A stretch of DNA of 64,000 nt from Selaginella moellendorffii. Taxonomy: Eukaryota > Streptophyta > Lycopodiopsida > Selaginellales > Selaginellaceae. The position numbers were made by a program, and so were the translations under genes. The notes under the pieces are model-generated. The model searched no databases. It worked only from the letters and a program-made list of their open reading frames with translations, and had not been told where the DNA came from. Each line of letters opens with the position of its first letter. Position 1 is the stretch's first letter. The stretch covers positions 1,026,951-1,090,950 of the forward strand of contig NW_003314272.1 of assembly GCF_000143415.4 (NCBI RefSeq), read 5' to 3'. Below are positions 10,656 through 20,966 of the stretch, in pieces.

Positions 10656-11058
10656 ACTCCACCACCCATAGAAGAAGTTCGATGCCCACATCGAACGTCT
10701 CGTTTTATCCTACGACTTGTTGACCATGTCTCCGGGGGCATCCCCCCACTTAGCGGTGTGCCTAAGTTAGCGTCCCCGGCCAAGAGCCCATGACAACGGA
10801 ATATAGGTGTCCCTATACTCCTCACCTCACCACGCCCTAGTATGGGGTCGGGACTTGAACCCAGCCTTGCTTTACTAGGGGGTTGGGACTCGAACCCAAC
10901 CTCCGTAGAATACATCTACGGATTCAACATCCCCGCGGGGAGTCGGGCGTAGTGCCCTACGCCTGGTTGACCTATCCAACCCATGCTAATTAGCTTACCT
11001 TTGGCGCGCCTTCAGGTCCCAACATATGCCACTTGCTCAACTTTGCAAATTGATATTT
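10656..11058 (-). other. Chromovirus 3' non-coding interior
   Basis: This lies between the chromodomain stop and the 3' LTR. The bases next to the LTR read GGGTGGTGGAGT on the minus strand, a plausible polypurine tract. It contains the paired B-box-like motifs at 10851-10861 and 10886-10896. No reading frame of note was seen. Confidence 0.6.
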
Positions 11059-11440
11059 TTAATTGAATTTTGCATAAGTACATAGAGTTCTGCCTTGCAG
11101 AAATTCCTCCACTAGATCTCGCGCGTTCGCTAGGTTCTCCTCTGGTTCCCATGTTGCTTCGCAGTGTGGAAATCCTTTCCACTTCACATAGAACTCTCTC
11201 ATCTCGCGTCCTTGTCACTTGCTCTTGCGCGCATTGAGGATGGCCTCGACTTCGTATTCCTCTTCCCCTTGGATAACCTCAGGTAAAGGTCTCACTTGGT
11301 CCTTGCGAAGCGGATCCTCAAAGTACGGCTTGAGTAAGTTCACGTGGAACACTGGGTGCATCTTCCCCATCTCTCGAGGAAGTCGGAGTCGGTAAGCCAC
11401 TTTACCGATTTGTGCCTCAATCTCGTAAGGCCCCGCGAAC

Positions 11441-11492
11441 CTGCTTAAGGAACTCAAGATCAATTCATTTACAGGAATACATGCATCTTTAC
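11441..11492 (-). other. Candidate 52-nt spliceosomal intron in the integrase
   Basis: The minus strand starts GTAAAGATGC and ends CTTAAGCAG. Its removal joins ACC-CAA-AG to G-TTC-GCG, giving KLTQRFAGPYEIE, the usual continuation of the gypsy integrase C-terminus. The length is 1 mod 3, which accounts exactly for the frame change between the two flanking reading frames. Seen in sequence; splicing itself is inferred. Confidence 0.7.
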
Positions 11493-11910
11493 CTTTGGGT
11501 CAACTTTCGGCTGATCCCACTTGGTAGTCTGAGGTTCTTGGTGCTCATCCACACCTTCTCCCCAGCTTGGAACTCTACATCCCGATGCTTCTGGTTCGTG
11601 TATTTGGTTTGCCTTTGTTGAGCCCGTTCCAAGGAATCCCTCACTAGATTCCAAATGTTGAGTCTTTCTGCTGTGAATGCCTCCACTGCGGGCAACTCTC
11701 CATGATACTCGGCCACGCCGAGTTCCATAGGACCTTCAATAGCTCGCCCATTGATGACTTCCCATGGACTCACCCCGATACTCGAATGTGGTGAGTTGTT
11801 ATAACACATTTCCGCAAGTCCCAAATGACTTACCCAATCGGTCTGGTCTCTCGAGACATAGCATCGCAAATAATCCTCTAGCTGTCTATTCACCCTTTCC
11901 ATTTGTCCGT

Positions 11911-11955
11911 CTGTCAAGAAGTGTTAGTGCCAACAACTTGACTTAATACCCATAC
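11911..11955 (-). other. Candidate 45-nt spliceosomal intron in the integrase
   Basis: The minus strand starts GTATGGG, contains CACTAAC 12 bases before the last exonic junction region (a good plant branch-point match) and ends TTCTTGACAG. Removing it restores HPQTDGQMERVN, one of the most conserved stretches of gypsy integrases. It holds an in-frame TAA. GACAG occurs at both the upstream exon end and the intron end, so it could also be a small insertion with a 5-bp duplication. Confidence 0.72.
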
Positions 11956-12565
11956 CTGTCTGTGGGTGATAGGCTGTGCTGAATTTCAACTTGGTGCGAT
12001 ACTGTTCTAGGAGAGTCCTCCAGAACCTACTGGTGAAGATCTTATCTCGATCTGAGATGATCTCTTCCGGTCTTCCCCGCACTCGAACCACTTGTTCGAA
12101 GAACAGCTTCGCCACACCTTCCGCATCCACCTCCGTTGTGGTGGGTATGAAGTGTGCCATTTTCGAAAATCGGTCCACCACCACGAATATCGCATCAAAC
12201 CCCTCGCTCGGGGGGAGTCCCGTGATGAAGTCCATCGTAAGACATTTCCACGGGCGCTCTAGAATTGGGATGCTTTGCAACAAGCCCCCACTAGCCTTAG
12301 TCACGGCTTTTACCTGCTGACATGTTGGACATGTCTTTACATAGTCTTGGACGTCCTTAGCCATATCTGGCCAATGGTACTTCCTTTTGAGTAAGCCCAT
12401 CGTCTTGGGCACTCTGCCGTGTCCTGCAAGAGGTCCATCATGACACTCTTCTAAGGCCACCTTCCTTAGTTCCCCTTCTGGAACATACACCCTCGTTTGC
12501 TTGTAATAGATGAGTCCGTTGCGTTCCGCATAGCCCGTTTTCTCTTCCGTTGGCAGCTCACCTCT

Positions 12566-15500
12566 CTAGTGAGCTTCCCGCGCCTCTAGATTCCTCAGCA
12601 ACACTTCTTGTGCTAGACCATCGTTCTCATATGCTGTCCGCACATCGTCCCAGAAGGTTGCTGTTGCGCTGGATATTGCCAACCTCAAGCTCGCTTTTCG
12701 ACTTAGCGCATCCGCCACGATGTTGCTCTTCCCAGGCTTGTACAAAATCTCGCAATCAAACTCAGCCAAGGCATTGGCCCACCGACCTTGTTTCCCTCTT
12801 AGGTCGGGCTGTGACAAGAAGTGTTTTGTTGCCACATTGTCCGTGTAAACCTTGAAGTGTCTCCCAAGGTAGTGTCGCCACTCCTTGAGCACCTTGACCA
12901 CCGCAAACAATTCCTTCTCGTGGGCAGGCCACTTTCGTTGAGCCTTGTCCAGCTTCTTCGAGAAGAATGCTACCGGATGGTTGTCTTGCTTCAAAATTGC
13001 GCCCAACGCAAAGTCCGAAGCATCCGTTTCTACCTCAAAGTCCTTACCAAAGTCTGGTAATGCCAATACGGGAGCCTTCCTCAACTTCCCTTTGAGGTGG
13101 ACGAATGCCGCCTGGCATTCTGCTGTCCACACCATCTTCCCTTTTCCTGTTTGGTCCGTTAAGGGTAGGGCTACTCTCGAATAGTGTCTGATAAACTTTC
13201 GATAGTAGTTGCATAGCCCCAGGAATGCCCTCAACTCGTGTATATTGGATAGTCGCTCCCATTCCTGGATCGCTTGGACCTTCTCCAGGTCCACCTTGAG
13301 CCCGTCCTGGCCCACCACATGCCCAAGAAACTTTACCTCTTGTTGAGCAAAGTCACATTTGCTCTCTTTAGCATACAGTTTGTGTTCCCTTAGTTTCTCA
13401 AACACCTTCGCCAAGTGTTCGGCATGCTCCTCTAGCGTCTCGCTATAGATTAGGATGTCGTCGATATAGACGACCACGAAGTGATCCAGATAGGGTACAA
13501 AGATGTGGTTCATTAGCGCCAAAAATGTTGCCGGCGCATTACATAGCCCGAAGGGCATCACCAGAAACTCAAAGCTCCCATACCTTGTTCGACAGGTTGT
13601 CTTCTCGACATCTTCCTTGGCTACCCTGATCTGGTAGTATCCTGACCTTAGGTCAATCCTTGAGAAGTATTTTGCCTTTCCCAACCTATCGAACAGGTCC
13701 TCAATCCTTGGCAAAGGGTACTTGTTCTTCTTTGTATACTTGTTGAGCAACCGGTAGTCTATGCACATGCGCATAGATCCATCTTTCTTTTTCACAAATA
13801 ACACCGGCACCCCATATGGCGACTTGCTCAACCTAACATACCCTTTGTCCACCAACTCCTCTAGTTGGCACTTGAGCTCCTTGAGTTCTTTTTCATTCAA
13901 ACGATAAGGGGGACGAACCACTGCCTCAGCACCCTCGACCAGCTCAATCTTATGTTCTATCAGTCGTGCTAGGGGTAGCCCCGCCAGTAGCTCCTCCGGC
14001 ATGGTATCCTGGAATTGGTCCAACACCCGCTGGATCACTAAAGGTACTTCTTCCATTCCTGTCTTTTTGTCACTCTTCACCGAGAGTAAGCACAAAAAGG
14101 CCGCCTTAGTTCCTTTAGTGAGTTGTCCTCTCGTGGACACCAGGTTTAAGCAGGAATCTTTGGCCTTGCTTTGCCCTACCTTTAGATCTTGGGCCTCCAC
14201 CCTAGATCTTCTTCCTTGGGCATTCGCTAGTACCATAAGGTTTCTACCTTGTCCATGCAGGGCTACTACGAATCGATTGAACCAGTCCATTCCGAAGATC
14301 ACGTCAAATCCTGCCATGTCCAACACGGTGAAATCCATGTCCACCTTCCAAGTCCCCACTTCGACTCTCGCTTGTCGAAGTACCTCATCGGTGCTTTGGC
14401 TACCTTGAACAAACTTTATAGTCCTTGGTTCGCCTAGCCGCTGCACCGTTAGTCCAGCTTGCCGGACTATGTCTGCAGCCACAAAATTATCCGAAGCACC
14501 CGTGTCAATAAGGATTTTAACAAAGCTACCTCCGAGCTTCCCTCGGAGGGCTAGTAGATGTCGCGAACGACTCTCTACCAAAGTTGCTCGTGTAATGAGT
14601 AATTTTGAGTTAGGGACTGGATCACATACCTCCGTTTGGACTTCACCCGACTTGATGGCCATATTGGCTCTGGCCTTCTTCGGGTAGGGACATTCCCTCG
14701 AGAAGTGTCCCGCTTCACCGCAGTTGTAGCATACGTTGTTTCCCAGGCTGCTATACGACTTGACCTTCTTATCCGTGGGTTTGTCTCTTTTCGCTTGACT
14801 CCCCCACGTACTCGCTCGCTGGCCACCGGATCTGCCTTTCCGGAACCCCGAGGACTCATTCTTAGAGAAACTCTTCTTGAATTTCCCTCTGCTAAACGTT
14901 CCCCTTGGTTTGGCCCCTTTGCTAAACGTGGATCCCGACCCCGTCGTGTTCCCCTTTCGCAGGTTATTGTTGAAATGCACCTTGATGGCCGCATCCAACA
15001 CTTCCTTGTAGTTGGTCGGGTTCCACCGCATTACTTCGCCGCGAGCCCAGGTTTGCAAACCTGATATGAAGGCATGGAAGGCATCCATATCCCCCATGTC
15101 CGTGATAAGTATCCTCTTTGCCATAAACCCATTCACATACTCCTGAATGGTTCCGGTCTGCTTCAGCCTACTCAGCTCGTCCCTTAGATGCAGAGTAGCA
15201 TTCGGAGGAATGTAAGTTGCGCGGATCCTCGCCTTCATCATTTCCCAAGTGGCCACCGGTCCTTCGTTGGCCTCTGTAGTTCTCCACCAAGACTTGGCAT
15301 TATCTGCCAAGTATGGTTTTGCACATGGGACCTTCTCCGAGCTCGGTAATCGCAACGCTCGGAAGTAGTCCTCCATATCATAAAACCAATCCTCCACCAC
15401 CTTATAGTCGTTCACTCCCTTGAAGACCGGTGGGGGCTTTGGTTTGTACTTGGGAACTGCCTGAGGGACTGATTCCACTTCGGTCTGTTTGACCTTGTCT

Positions 15501-15748
15501 GGTTTTACCTCAGTCCTTGCCGAAGGGTCCGCACCTTCTGCGCTGCCAGCATCCGCAGTCTTTCGCTTTTTCTTCCGCTTCTCGTCACGCTTTAGCTTGT
15601 GTACGAGAGTCTCTAGCAGGGCATTGGTCTGTGCCAATTGTCCTTCTAGAACATCCAATCGAGCCTTGGACGACCGAACCTCACCACCAGACTCCTGTTT
15701 GGAAGTTGCCTCACTGGAGTCCTCCTCATGCAAGGATTCCTCATCCAT
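12566..15748 (-). CDS. Chromovirus gag-protease-reverse transcriptase-RNase H polyprotein
   Basis: An open frame of 1060 codons starts at ATG 15748. A basic and coiled gag region leads to a CCHC zinc knuckle ([14 protein letters not shown], about residues 340-353). The aspartic protease follows with [11 protein letters not shown] near residue 415. Reverse transcriptase carries [12 protein letters not shown] and the catalytic YIDD at about 761-764, and RNase H carries [12 protein letters not shown] and YTDN. The original start was probably ATG at 15829 (MARAGRKRT), followed by an in-frame TAG at 15800-15802. The frame ends at TAG 12566-12568, beyond which the integrase continues in the same frame. 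Both TAGs are explainable as CAG to TAG changes. Confidence 0.93.
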   Translation of the reverse strand: MDEESLHEEDSSEATSKQESGGEVRSSKARLDVLEGQLAQTNALLETLVHKLKRDEKRKKKRKTADAGSAEGADPSARTEVKPDKVKQTEVESVPQAVPKYKPKPPPVFKGVNDYKVVEDWFYDMEDYFRALRLPSSEKVPCAKPYLADNAKSWWRTTEANEGPVATWEMMKARIRATYIPPNATLHLRDELSRLKQTGTIQEYVNGFMAKRILITDMGDMDAFHAFISGLQTWARGEVMRWNPTNYKEVLDAAIKVHFNNNLRKGNTTGSGSTFSKGAKPRGTFSRGKFKKSFSKNESSGFRKGRSGGQRASTWGSQAKRDKPTDKKVKSYSSLGNNVCYNCGEAGHFSRECPYPKKARANMAIKSGEVQTEVCDPVPNSKLLITRATLVESRSRHLLALRGKLGGSFVKILIDTGASDNFVAADIVRQAGLTVQRLGEPRTIKFVQGSQSTDEVLRQARVEVGTWKVDMDFTVLDMAGFDVIFGMDWFNRFVVALHGQGRNLMVLANAQGRRSRVEAQDLKVGQSKAKDSCLNLVSTRGQLTKGTKAAFLCLLSVKSDKKTGMEEVPLVIQRVLDQFQDTMPEELLAGLPLARLIEHKIELVEGAEAVVRPPYRLNEKELKELKCQLEELVDKGYVRLSKSPYGVPVLFVKKKDGSMRMCIDYRLLNKYTKKNKYPLPRIEDLFDRLGKAKYFSRIDLRSGYYQIRVAKEDVEKTTCRTRYGSFEFLVMPFGLCNAPATFLALMNHIFVPYLDHFVVVYIDDILIYSETLEEHAEHLAKVFEKLREHKLYAKESKCDFAQQEVKFLGHVVGQDGLKVDLEKVQAIQEWERLSNIHELRAFLGLCNYYRKFIRHYSRVALPLTDQTGKGKMVWTAECQAAFVHLKGKLRKAPVLALPDFGKDFEVETDASDFALGAILKQDNHPVAFFSKKLDKAQRKWPAHEKELFAVVKVLKEWRHYLGRHFKVYTDNVATKHFLSQPDLRGKQGRWANALAEFDCEILYKPGKSNIVADALSRKASLRLAISSATATFWDDVRTAYENDGLAQEVLLRNLEAREAH

Positions 15749-15872
15749 AGCCTCCTGTTCGACCGGAGGCTCCAGCTCTGGAGGAGGTTCCGTCTCTGCC
15801 TAGGTTCGCTTACGTCCTGCCCTTGCCATCTCCCAGCAATCCGCCTCTATCCTTCGCTAGAACTGAGGAAGA

Positions 15873-15885
15873 GGCTTCGATACCA
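15873..15885 (-). other. Chromovirus primer-binding site (tRNA-Met type)
   Basis: The minus strand reads TGGTATCGAAGCC three bases inside the 5' LTR, close to the plant initiator tRNA-Met complement TGGTATCAGAGC. It confirms the minus-strand orientation of the element. Confidence 0.82.
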
Positions 15886-15888
15886 AAT

Positions 15889-17063
15889 TGTAAGCCACAA
15901 ATTTTTCCTTTCCAATTTGCCAGCTTACCTCGTCTATCTGACCAACTCCGCCTTGGCTTGTGCTAAGTTCCATCGCCAAGGTTCTCGCCTATGGTACCAG
16001 CTCCTACTTGGTCCTACTTGGTCCTACTTGGTTTCAGCTACTCACTGCACGAGCAACGGAGTGTTAGCCATCCATCTACGGATTCCCAAATCTCTCCCAA
16101 TCCCCCTCCCCAGGTTCGACTAGACTTAAGGTTCGGCTACACTCCCCGCAGGCACAAGCAGCCAAGCACACCAAGCCTCCAGATTCCTAACACCCCAAGG
16201 TACCACAAGACTTGATCATGGGACCCTCTAAATCCCAAGCCTTGGGTGCAGCACTTGCTCCAGGACGTTGGGGCGAAACACCGTGGCCTAACGGCCCGGT
16301 ATGGGTACCTCTACCCCCCCTCTTCCATCCCGAAGGGAAGGCCCAAGCCCCTAGGAAGGGCGAGGACCAATGAGCCACAAGGTACTCAAGTGGGGCACCA
16401 CTCCACCTGAGTCGGGAGCACTGCAGTCGGTTTCCCTTTCGGGAGTGGGAGCTGCTCTTGAGCACTTCCCTGGGTGGCCCCTCCGGCACCACACAGGCCC
16501 ATGCTCACTCCCACCCAAGGCCCCTCGGCCCCAGTCTCAACCTCAAGTCAGTTTGGAAGCACCACTGGAGAGTTCCTTCAAGACTGGTTCCTGGACCTCT
16601 CTATCCCTACTATACTTTTGGAACCCCCTGCAGCCCCCCCCCCCCCCCCCTGGGAGACGCACGCTTTGGGCTTTCACCCCTTGACCCGTATTAGTATTTG
16701 GACTTAGTCTCTGGCTCGATCTCGGACCCGATTTCGGATCCGACTTCGGATTCGGTCTCGGACTCGATCTCGGACTCGATCTCGGACCCGATCTCGGACC
16801 CGACCTCGGACTCGACCTCGGACTCAGTCTCAGACCCGATTTCGGATCTCGGACTCCGTCTCGAACTCGGTCTCGAACTCGGACTCGAACTCGGTCCCCG
16901 AGTCGGTCTCGGATTTGATTCCAGACTCTATCTCGAACTCGGTCCTAGAGTCGGTCTTGGACTCGATCCTCGACTTGGTCCCATCCGATGAACTCTTTGT
17001 CATTTCGGTCAAGCTTTTGGGGATCCTTTAGCCTACGACATCTCGGGGAGTCGGTTCCTTACA
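15889..17063 (-). repeat. Chromovirus right (5') LTR, 1175 bp
   Basis: It runs from TGTAAGCCAC to GGTTCCTTACA and is the uninterrupted copy. It contains a triplicated GGTCCTACTT segment, a long poly-C tract near 16635 and a degenerate CTCGGACTCGAT-type hexamer array at 16710-16990. The transcription start and polyadenylation signals could not be placed by eye. Confidence 0.92.
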
Positions 17064-18400
17064 AATAGAAGATAAATTTAAGCATGTATCAATTAACATG
17101 AAGAGAATAATAAAGGACTTTTTGTTATAAAAATGAGCTTGGAAAGTAAACACTAAATGAACTGGAATTAAGTACCTCTTGATGATACTCCCAAAAGAAA
17201 GATGGAGGGGTCATTGATTTATTTGTGCAAGGTCCCTTTACTACTCACATGACTCCTCGTTTTCCAAAAACATCTAGGTGTGTAAACTTTCCACTGTAGC
17301 AATACTAATAAGAGGTTGTTGGCGCTAAAGTCTCCATCTAGGAAATGGAGGTTGTCAGTCCAGAGAATGCTAACAACATTTATAAGTGTGATTAACTTCA
17401 TCACATGCCTAGCAGTGGACATCACGGACACGACGACATCCTCGCCCTTGTCCTTGAACTTGAGCAATAGTAGCATCAACGTCTATTAGAATAGGATCAT
17501 CTCTTATAAAAAGTGGAGCTAAAGGATGTGTAGCAAAAAGTGGAAGAGATGATATCTTATAACGTTATGCTAAGTGAAGAGCATCATCAAGGTTGACTGG
17601 CAACTATATGCACAAATCCTACAAGATCTTGAAGAAGTGCTAGCAACAACATTCTCAACTTGATCCACTCCAACATATTTGGCTCTATACAAAGTAAAAG
17701 GCTTTAGAAACGAATGCTAAATTGCATCATCGACTTAAATGGCTATTGACAAAGACAATGCAATTGTTGAAAAGCATTATCACAATTGTTAGCATGTCCA
17801 AATGTGAGTTTGAAGACGTCTAAGAGAATATTTCAATCCGCATAAGTGGCTATACTCAAACTATTGTACCATTGCAGCACTGTCCTTTGAAGACACATGG
17901 AAAATTCACACAAATGTTGTGTATCATCCCAAGAATGATATGTGGCAATCACCGTAAAGTGATCAAACCAATGGTACATATTATCCCTAGGATTCCCACG
18001 GAAAAACTTTAACTGAACACGAGGATTGGCAACAAGAGCAAGAAGAAATTTACCATGCATTGTGAATGTCGCCATCAATTAAATGTGATTATTCAATTGC
18101 AACCGTATAGAATCAAGTAATTGCACCAACTACTACTCAAAAGTCAAAGGAGGAGAAAATTACTACTCTACCATGAAAATGAATGAAAAGGAAAGAACAA
18201 AATAAAAGAAATGATAAAGCTAGAAAGAAAGTTAGATTTAGACAATGCAAAAGTTAAATTTAAACCAAAATCCCAAAAGGAAAGAGCAAAAGAAAAGAAT
18301 TGGAAAAAAGTAAATTTAAACAATGTAAAAGTTAAATTTAAACTAAAATCTTAAATTTAAACACTTTTCAGGGACAATTAAAAATGCCTTTATCCTCCAC
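17064..18400 (-). mobile_element. Decayed Ty3/gypsy retrotransposon, gag half (level 1)
   Basis: It begins with AATAG, the right copy of the chromovirus target duplication. At 17833-18078 the minus strand encodes a gag-like segment with FFRGNPRDNMYHWFDHF and TVLQWYNSL, typical of the plant retrotransposon gag domain. The rest is AT-rich and broken. It is the upstream part of the relic whose pol fragments lie at 1-2142. Confidence 0.72.
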
Positions 18401-18852
18401 CAATGTAAAGAGAATATAAAGAATGTTTAATTAGTCCAAAAACCTTAATTTATATATAAGAGTGAGTGGTCTGGATTGAAATCAATCCTAAATCTCACTA
18501 TACTAATATTAGTATACGGCATTGTAACCATACACACCATAATTTTTGCTATATATTTTATTAATGAAACATTTAGTTTTAAGATTGTAAAAATATTTTA
18601 AATATCAAATGAAATTTTCCAAAGCTTGTTTAGTGTCTGGCACCTTCATTTTTCATTGTTTAGACGGGGAAAGCAGGATGAGACATATATAGTTCCTTTT
18701 AGAACTCACATTCTTTTGTCTGTTTGGGTCTGGTTGAAATATATAGTTTGGAAGAAGAGGAGAAAGGAAAATCTCCATTGCTTCCAGCAACTCAAGGAAG
18801 GGTCACGATTTCTCATGAAGACGGTCTTGTATGAAACGAAACAATGTTAAAA
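18401..18852. other. AT-rich intergenic spacer
   Basis: AT-rich sequence with no reading frame or repeat that could be supported. It lies between the old retrotransposon and the stop codon of the PPR gene and probably contains the PPR 3' UTR. Confidence 0.5.
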
Positions 18853-20586
18853 TCAATCTCTTTCTGGAGTGATCGGGCGAAGGTCCACCCCATCAATCCT
18901 TGCAGCGTTTGCGAGGACAATGTAGGCCGGCCCATTGCGCGGCTCGAGCTCTAAAACATTCTCCACGGCGAGCCTCCTGCGCTGGAAATCGCCATAGCTT
19001 TTGCACGAGCTCTTGCAAGAGCTCAAGAAACAAAGCCAGTCCACGGCGTCGGCCACGTACGGCATGCCCGCCACCAGCCCGTACGCATCGTCGACGTGCC
19101 CGGCTCGCCCCAGCGCGTCGATCACGCAGCAGTAGTGCTGCTTGGATGGGCGCAACCCAAAATCCACGCTCATCGACCCAAAGCACTGCCTCGATCGATC
19201 GACCCGGCCGTCGCGGCTGCAAGCCAGGAGGAAATTCGTGAAGCACGCGTCGTGGGGGAGATGATCCCACGCTTGCATCTCGTGGAAGACGCGGCGGGCA
19301 TGGTTGGGAATGCCGGCTTGCGCGTGGGCCGTGAGGATCGTCGCCCACGCCACGAGCTCGCGCTGGCCGTGGGGCATTCGATCGAAGATCTTCTCCGCGC
19401 TGTGGAGCTTGCCGGCGCGAGCGTGGGCGATGAGGATGGTGTTCCAGGCGATGGCGTCGCGATCGGGCATAGCGGCGAAGATTTGCCTTGCCTCTTGCAA
19501 ATGCCCTCTATCGGCAAGTGCCGCGAGAATGGCGGTTGAAAGGATAGAATCTTTGCAAGGAAGAGAAGAGAATATCTGGCTAACGGTATGTAAATCTCCA
19601 TTGCTGGTATATGCTGTAAGAAAAGAGCTCCAAGAAGAGAGGCTGTGGACCGGCATGTTGTCGAATATTCTCTTTGCGTACTCCAGATGCCCGTGCCTGG
19701 CATATGTATTGAGCATCGCATTGCAAAGCGCTAGGGTTTTCTCTGGCGCTCGATCGAAGAGGTGCTTCGATTCATCGATCCGGCCGCTTTCGCCAAAGGC
19801 AGAGAGCATCGTCGTCCAGGAAATCAGGTCTTTCTCTGGCATCGCAACGAAGATCTTGGCGGCCTCGTCGACGATCTTGCTGTGCGCGGCAATGACAGAG
19901 TTCCAGGACACGAGATTCTCCTCCGGCATCGCGGCGAAGAGCCTGGCGGCCTCGATCGGCTGATGGGAATACGCAGCGATGATGGAATTCCAGGAGATGA
20001 GGCTGTGCTCCGGCATGCGATCGAACGTCATCCTCGCGTTGTCGACTCGGCCGGCGTGGATGTAGGCAGCCAGAATCGAGTTCCACAGCACGAGATCCCT
20101 CGCGGGCGCGCGATCGAACGCTTCCTTGGCTCGATCGAGCTGCCCGGCGCTGGCGAACGCCGTCACAATGCAGGTCAGGGAGATCAGATCGTGCTGCGGC
20201 ATCGCCTCGCGGAAGAAATCCTCGGCCTGGTGGATCATCCCCCCCTGCTGCGCGTAGGCGCCGAGCATCGAGGTCCAAGAAACAAGATCCCTGGCCGGCA
20301 TCTCGCGAAATATCGCCGCGGCGCTATCCAGCCGCCCCGCCCGGATGGACGCCGCCAGGATCGAGTTCCAGGACACGAGATTTCGATCGGGCATGCGCCG
20401 GAAGATCGCGGCGGCGAGGTCGAGCTCCCGGCCGCGAGCGCAGGCGGTAAGGATCGCGTTCCAGGCCACCAGGTTCCAGGCCGGCATGGAATCGAAGGCG
20501 CGCATCGCGTCCGGCAGGGATCCATTCCGCGAGTGGTGGCCGATCGCTTCCACGGAAGCGCGGATATTGTGATCGCCGCGCAGCAT
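18853..20586 (-). CDS. Pentatricopeptide repeat (PPR) protein, PLS class without DYW
   Basis: A single-exon gene of 577 codons; ATG at 20586 is the first methionine of the frame. About fifteen tandem ~31-residue motifs follow a VSWNSILAA...G.L..A..IF..MP pattern, typical of the S-type repeats of plant PLS-class PPR proteins that bind organellar RNA. The C-terminus keeps a truncated E-like segment (PAYIVLANAARID) and ends at PERD, with no DYW deaminase domain. A targeting peptide is not obvious. It diverges from the MORC gene with an 80-bp gap. The RNA target is unknown. Confidence 0.9.
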   Translation of the reverse strand: MLRGDHNIRASVEAIGHHSRNGSLPDAMRAFDSMPAWNLVAWNAILTACARGRELDLAAAIFRRMPDRNLVSWNSILAASIRAGRLDSAAAIFREMPARDLVSWTSMLGAYAQQGGMIHQAEDFFREAMPQHDLISLTCIVTAFASAGQLDRAKEAFDRAPARDLVLWNSILAAYIHAGRVDNARMTFDRMPEHSLISWNSIIAAYSHQPIEAARLFAAMPEENLVSWNSVIAAHSKIVDEAAKIFVAMPEKDLISWTTMLSAFGESGRIDESKHLFDRAPEKTLALCNAMLNTYARHGHLEYAKRIFDNMPVHSLSSWSSFLTAYTSNGDLHTVSQIFSSLPCKDSILSTAILAALADRGHLQEARQIFAAMPDRDAIAWNTILIAHARAGKLHSAEKIFDRMPHGQRELVAWATILTAHAQAGIPNHARRVFHEMQAWDHLPHDACFTNFLLACSRDGRVDRSRQCFGSMSVDFGLRPSKQHYCCVIDALGRAGHVDDAYGLVAGMPYVADAVDWLCFLSSCKSSCKSYGDFQRRRLAVENVLELEPRNGPAYIVLANAARIDGVDLRPITPERD

Positions 20587-20666
20587 TCTCGAGGGCAGCG
20601 ATGTTATTACATAGGTAAGTAGCCGTTTGTTCCAGGGTTCCACCGATAGTAGGGTTGGGAGGAGGA
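20587..20666. promoter_or_regulatory. 80-bp divergent spacer between PPR and MORC genes
   Basis: Only 80 bp separate the two start codons, so both 5' UTRs and promoters must overlap each other or the neighbouring coding sequence. No TATA box was recognised. Shared promoter function is inferred. Confidence 0.4.
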
Positions 20667-20914
20667 ATGGGGGGAGAAGACAACATGATCGATCTTACCA
20701 GCGATGACGATGACGATGAGGTGGAGATCATCGGCTCCATCTCGTCCTTCGTCAAGATGGAGCCAGTGGACAAGAACACACACGTCAAGGTAGAGCCAGC
20801 GCCAGTGCAGTGCTCGGTGGGAGAGACATCCGACTCGTCCTTTCGGCATTTCTGGAGGGCTGGAGACTACGAGACCTCCTCTTTCAGCATGTCTGTGCAA
20901 GGTAAGTGAAGAAG

Positions 20915-20966
<52 letters not shown>

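Larger units (their letters stand above)
11059..12565 (-). pseudogene. Chromovirus integrase and chromodomain (interrupted)
   Basis: The frame continues from the gag-pol frame after a single TAG at 12566-12568. An HHCC zinc-binding region (CHDGPLAGH, then CPTCQQVK) comes first. A D,D,E core follows, with DFITGLPPSEGFD, IISDRDKIF and later SPWEVINGR. The end is a chromodomain with FYVKWKGFP and TWEPEENL. Two GT-AG interruptions (11911-11955 and 11441-11492) lie inside the integrase; removing them rejoins HPQT-DGQMERVN and RKLTQR-FAGPYEIE in frame. A TGA at 11215-11217 breaks the chromodomain in frame and the final stop is at 11059-11061. It would cut host target DNA and direct integration to chromatin if expressed. 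Confidence 0.85.
2143..17063 (-). mobile_element. Chromovirus (Ty3/gypsy) with a second element nested in its left LTR (level 2)
   Basis: On the minus strand the order is 5' LTR (15889-17063), primer-binding site, gag-protease-RT-RNase H, integrase, chromodomain, polypurine-like tract, then 3' LTR (9874-10655 plus 2143-2524, split by a nested element). The ends are TGTAAG and CTTACA, an inverted 6-bp repeat. The two LTRs are nearly identical over both halves, apart from microsatellite length and an 11-bp duplication, so insertion was fairly recent. Three in-frame stop codons and two intron-like interruptions mean this copy is probably not autonomous unless the introns are spliced and the stops are bypassed. 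Confidence 0.9.

Noticed and set aside
12566-12568. A third intron between RNase H and integrase to explain the TAG
   Set aside because: No donor-acceptor pair spans the stop while preserving the frame; a point mutation or readthrough is simpler.
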